Shown one piece after another: positions 6,142 to 6,501 of a DNA stretch of 6,501 bases. The position numbers and the translations under genes are program-made. This DNA is from Archangium sp. (lineage in GTDB: Bacteria; Myxococcota; Myxococcia; Myxococcales; Myxococcaceae): assembly GCA_016793525.1 (NCBI GenBank), contig JAEUJT010000187.1:1-6501 (forward strand), in the 5' to 3' direction. A model generated the notes under the pieces. It was not told the DNA's origin. It did no database searches and saw only the letters and a list, made by a program, of their open reading frames with translations. How positions within the stretch are numbered: the stretch's first letter is position 1; every line of letters starts with the position of its first letter.

Positions 6142-6501
6142 GTGACTTCCAGACACTTCGTTTTGTTCCTGTGCGTGCTCGCGACGGCGTGTTCGAAGCG
6201 GCCGGTCGAGTTCGTCGATGATGCAGGTCTCGACGGAGAAACCGAGGATGCTGGCCTTGACGCCGAAGACGCCGGTATCGACGCTGGCGCTCAGGTTGTG
6301 CCTGTTCAAATCCTCCTGCGCTCCAGGCTCTGCGCCGCCGGCATGTGGATGGATGGCTACGGGAACGTCGTTCGAAACGGAGAAACCATCTCCCTGGCCG
6401 CTGACCAAGAGCACGAACTCTGGTGTCTGAAGATCAATCGTTCGGAAACTTACACCTGGGAGAAGCTCCTCTTTCGGGTTCCACCTGCGAACAACGCGAA
6501 G
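6142..6501 (+). CDS. Putative lipoprotein with DAG-rich linker (3'-truncated by window edge)
   Basis: The frame is open from GTG at 6142 to the window end (120 codons, no stop). The N-terminus has a basic residue (R4), a hydrophobic core (FVLFLCVLATA) and a lipobox-like LATAC with Cys17 as the expected lipidated residue. Ala at -3 is slightly off consensus. The protein is therefore probably anchored in the inner or outer membrane, facing the periplasm or surface. An acidic linker with four Asp-Ala-Gly units follows (residues 26-49), as often seen in myxobacterial lipoproteins. A folded part then begins (VVPVQILLRSRLCAAGMW) with Cys64 and Cys95, which could form a disulfide. No domain is recognised. 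AGGGGG 6 nt upstream supports the GTG start. The gene lies 33 bp after the membrane protein gene, without a terminator, so co-transcription is likely. About 68% of its codons end in G or C (82 of 120, hand count), against about 93% in the first 100 codons of its neighbour. Confidence 0.8.
   Translation, partial: MTSRHFVLFLCVLATACSKRPVEFVDDAGLDGETEDAGLDAEDAGIDAGAQVVPVQILLRSRLCAAGMWMDGYGNVVRNGETISLAADQEHELWCLKINRSETYTWEKLLFRVPPANNAK
6217..6288 (+). repeat. Asp-Ala-Gly (DAG) linker in the lipoprotein
   Basis: Residues 26-49 of the lipoprotein hold four DAG triplets (27-29, 36-38, 43-45 and 47-49) separated by Leu/Ile-Asp and Glu-rich spacers. The period is irregular (9, 7 and 4 residues). The codons of the copies differ (gat gca ggt, gat gct ggc, gac gcc ggt, gac gct ggc), so this is not a recent DNA-level tandem repeat. 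It is probably a flexible acidic spacer between the lipid anchor and the folded domain. Confidence 0.65.

Overview
The window is GC-rich DNA with strong G/C bias at third codon positions. It carries five protein genes, two of them cut by the window edges. No RNA gene, insertion sequence, CRISPR array or origin is visible. Three features suggest a myxobacterium-like member of the Myxococcota, although no marker gene proves it: a secreted VIT/VWA protein, a lipoprotein with an Asp-Ala-Gly-rich linker, and large unclassified membrane proteins in GC-rich DNA.

Left part: the 3' two-thirds of a type I methionine aminopeptidase gene (map) runs rightward and ends at 535. It converges, with only 13 bp between stop codons, on a leftward pair of genes. 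The upstream gene of that pair (3714 to 1417) encodes an exported protein with a VIT domain, a VWA domain with an intact metal-binding MIDAS motif, and a conserved C-terminal segment. The downstream gene (1364 to 549) encodes a predicted outer-membrane beta-barrel. The 52 bp gap and shared strand suggest one transcript and a possible joint role at the cell envelope.

Right part: a 105 bp divergent intergenic region (3715-3819) separates the VIT/VWA gene from a rightward pair. The first gene of this pair (3820-6108) encodes a 762-residue polytopic membrane protein whose layout suggests a GT-C-type or GT87-like glycosyltransferase that works on the periplasmic side. It appears to carry an extra soluble beta-rich module of about 110 residues, part of which resembles a segment seen in phage tail-sheath proteins. 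The second gene starts 33 bp later at a GTG (6142) and encodes a lipoprotein that runs off the window end. Its codon use is clearly less GC-biased than that of the gene before it.

No single new system can be proven here. The items most worth a second look are the inserted module in the membrane protein, the VIT/VWA plus barrel pair, and the truncated DAG-linker lipoprotein.
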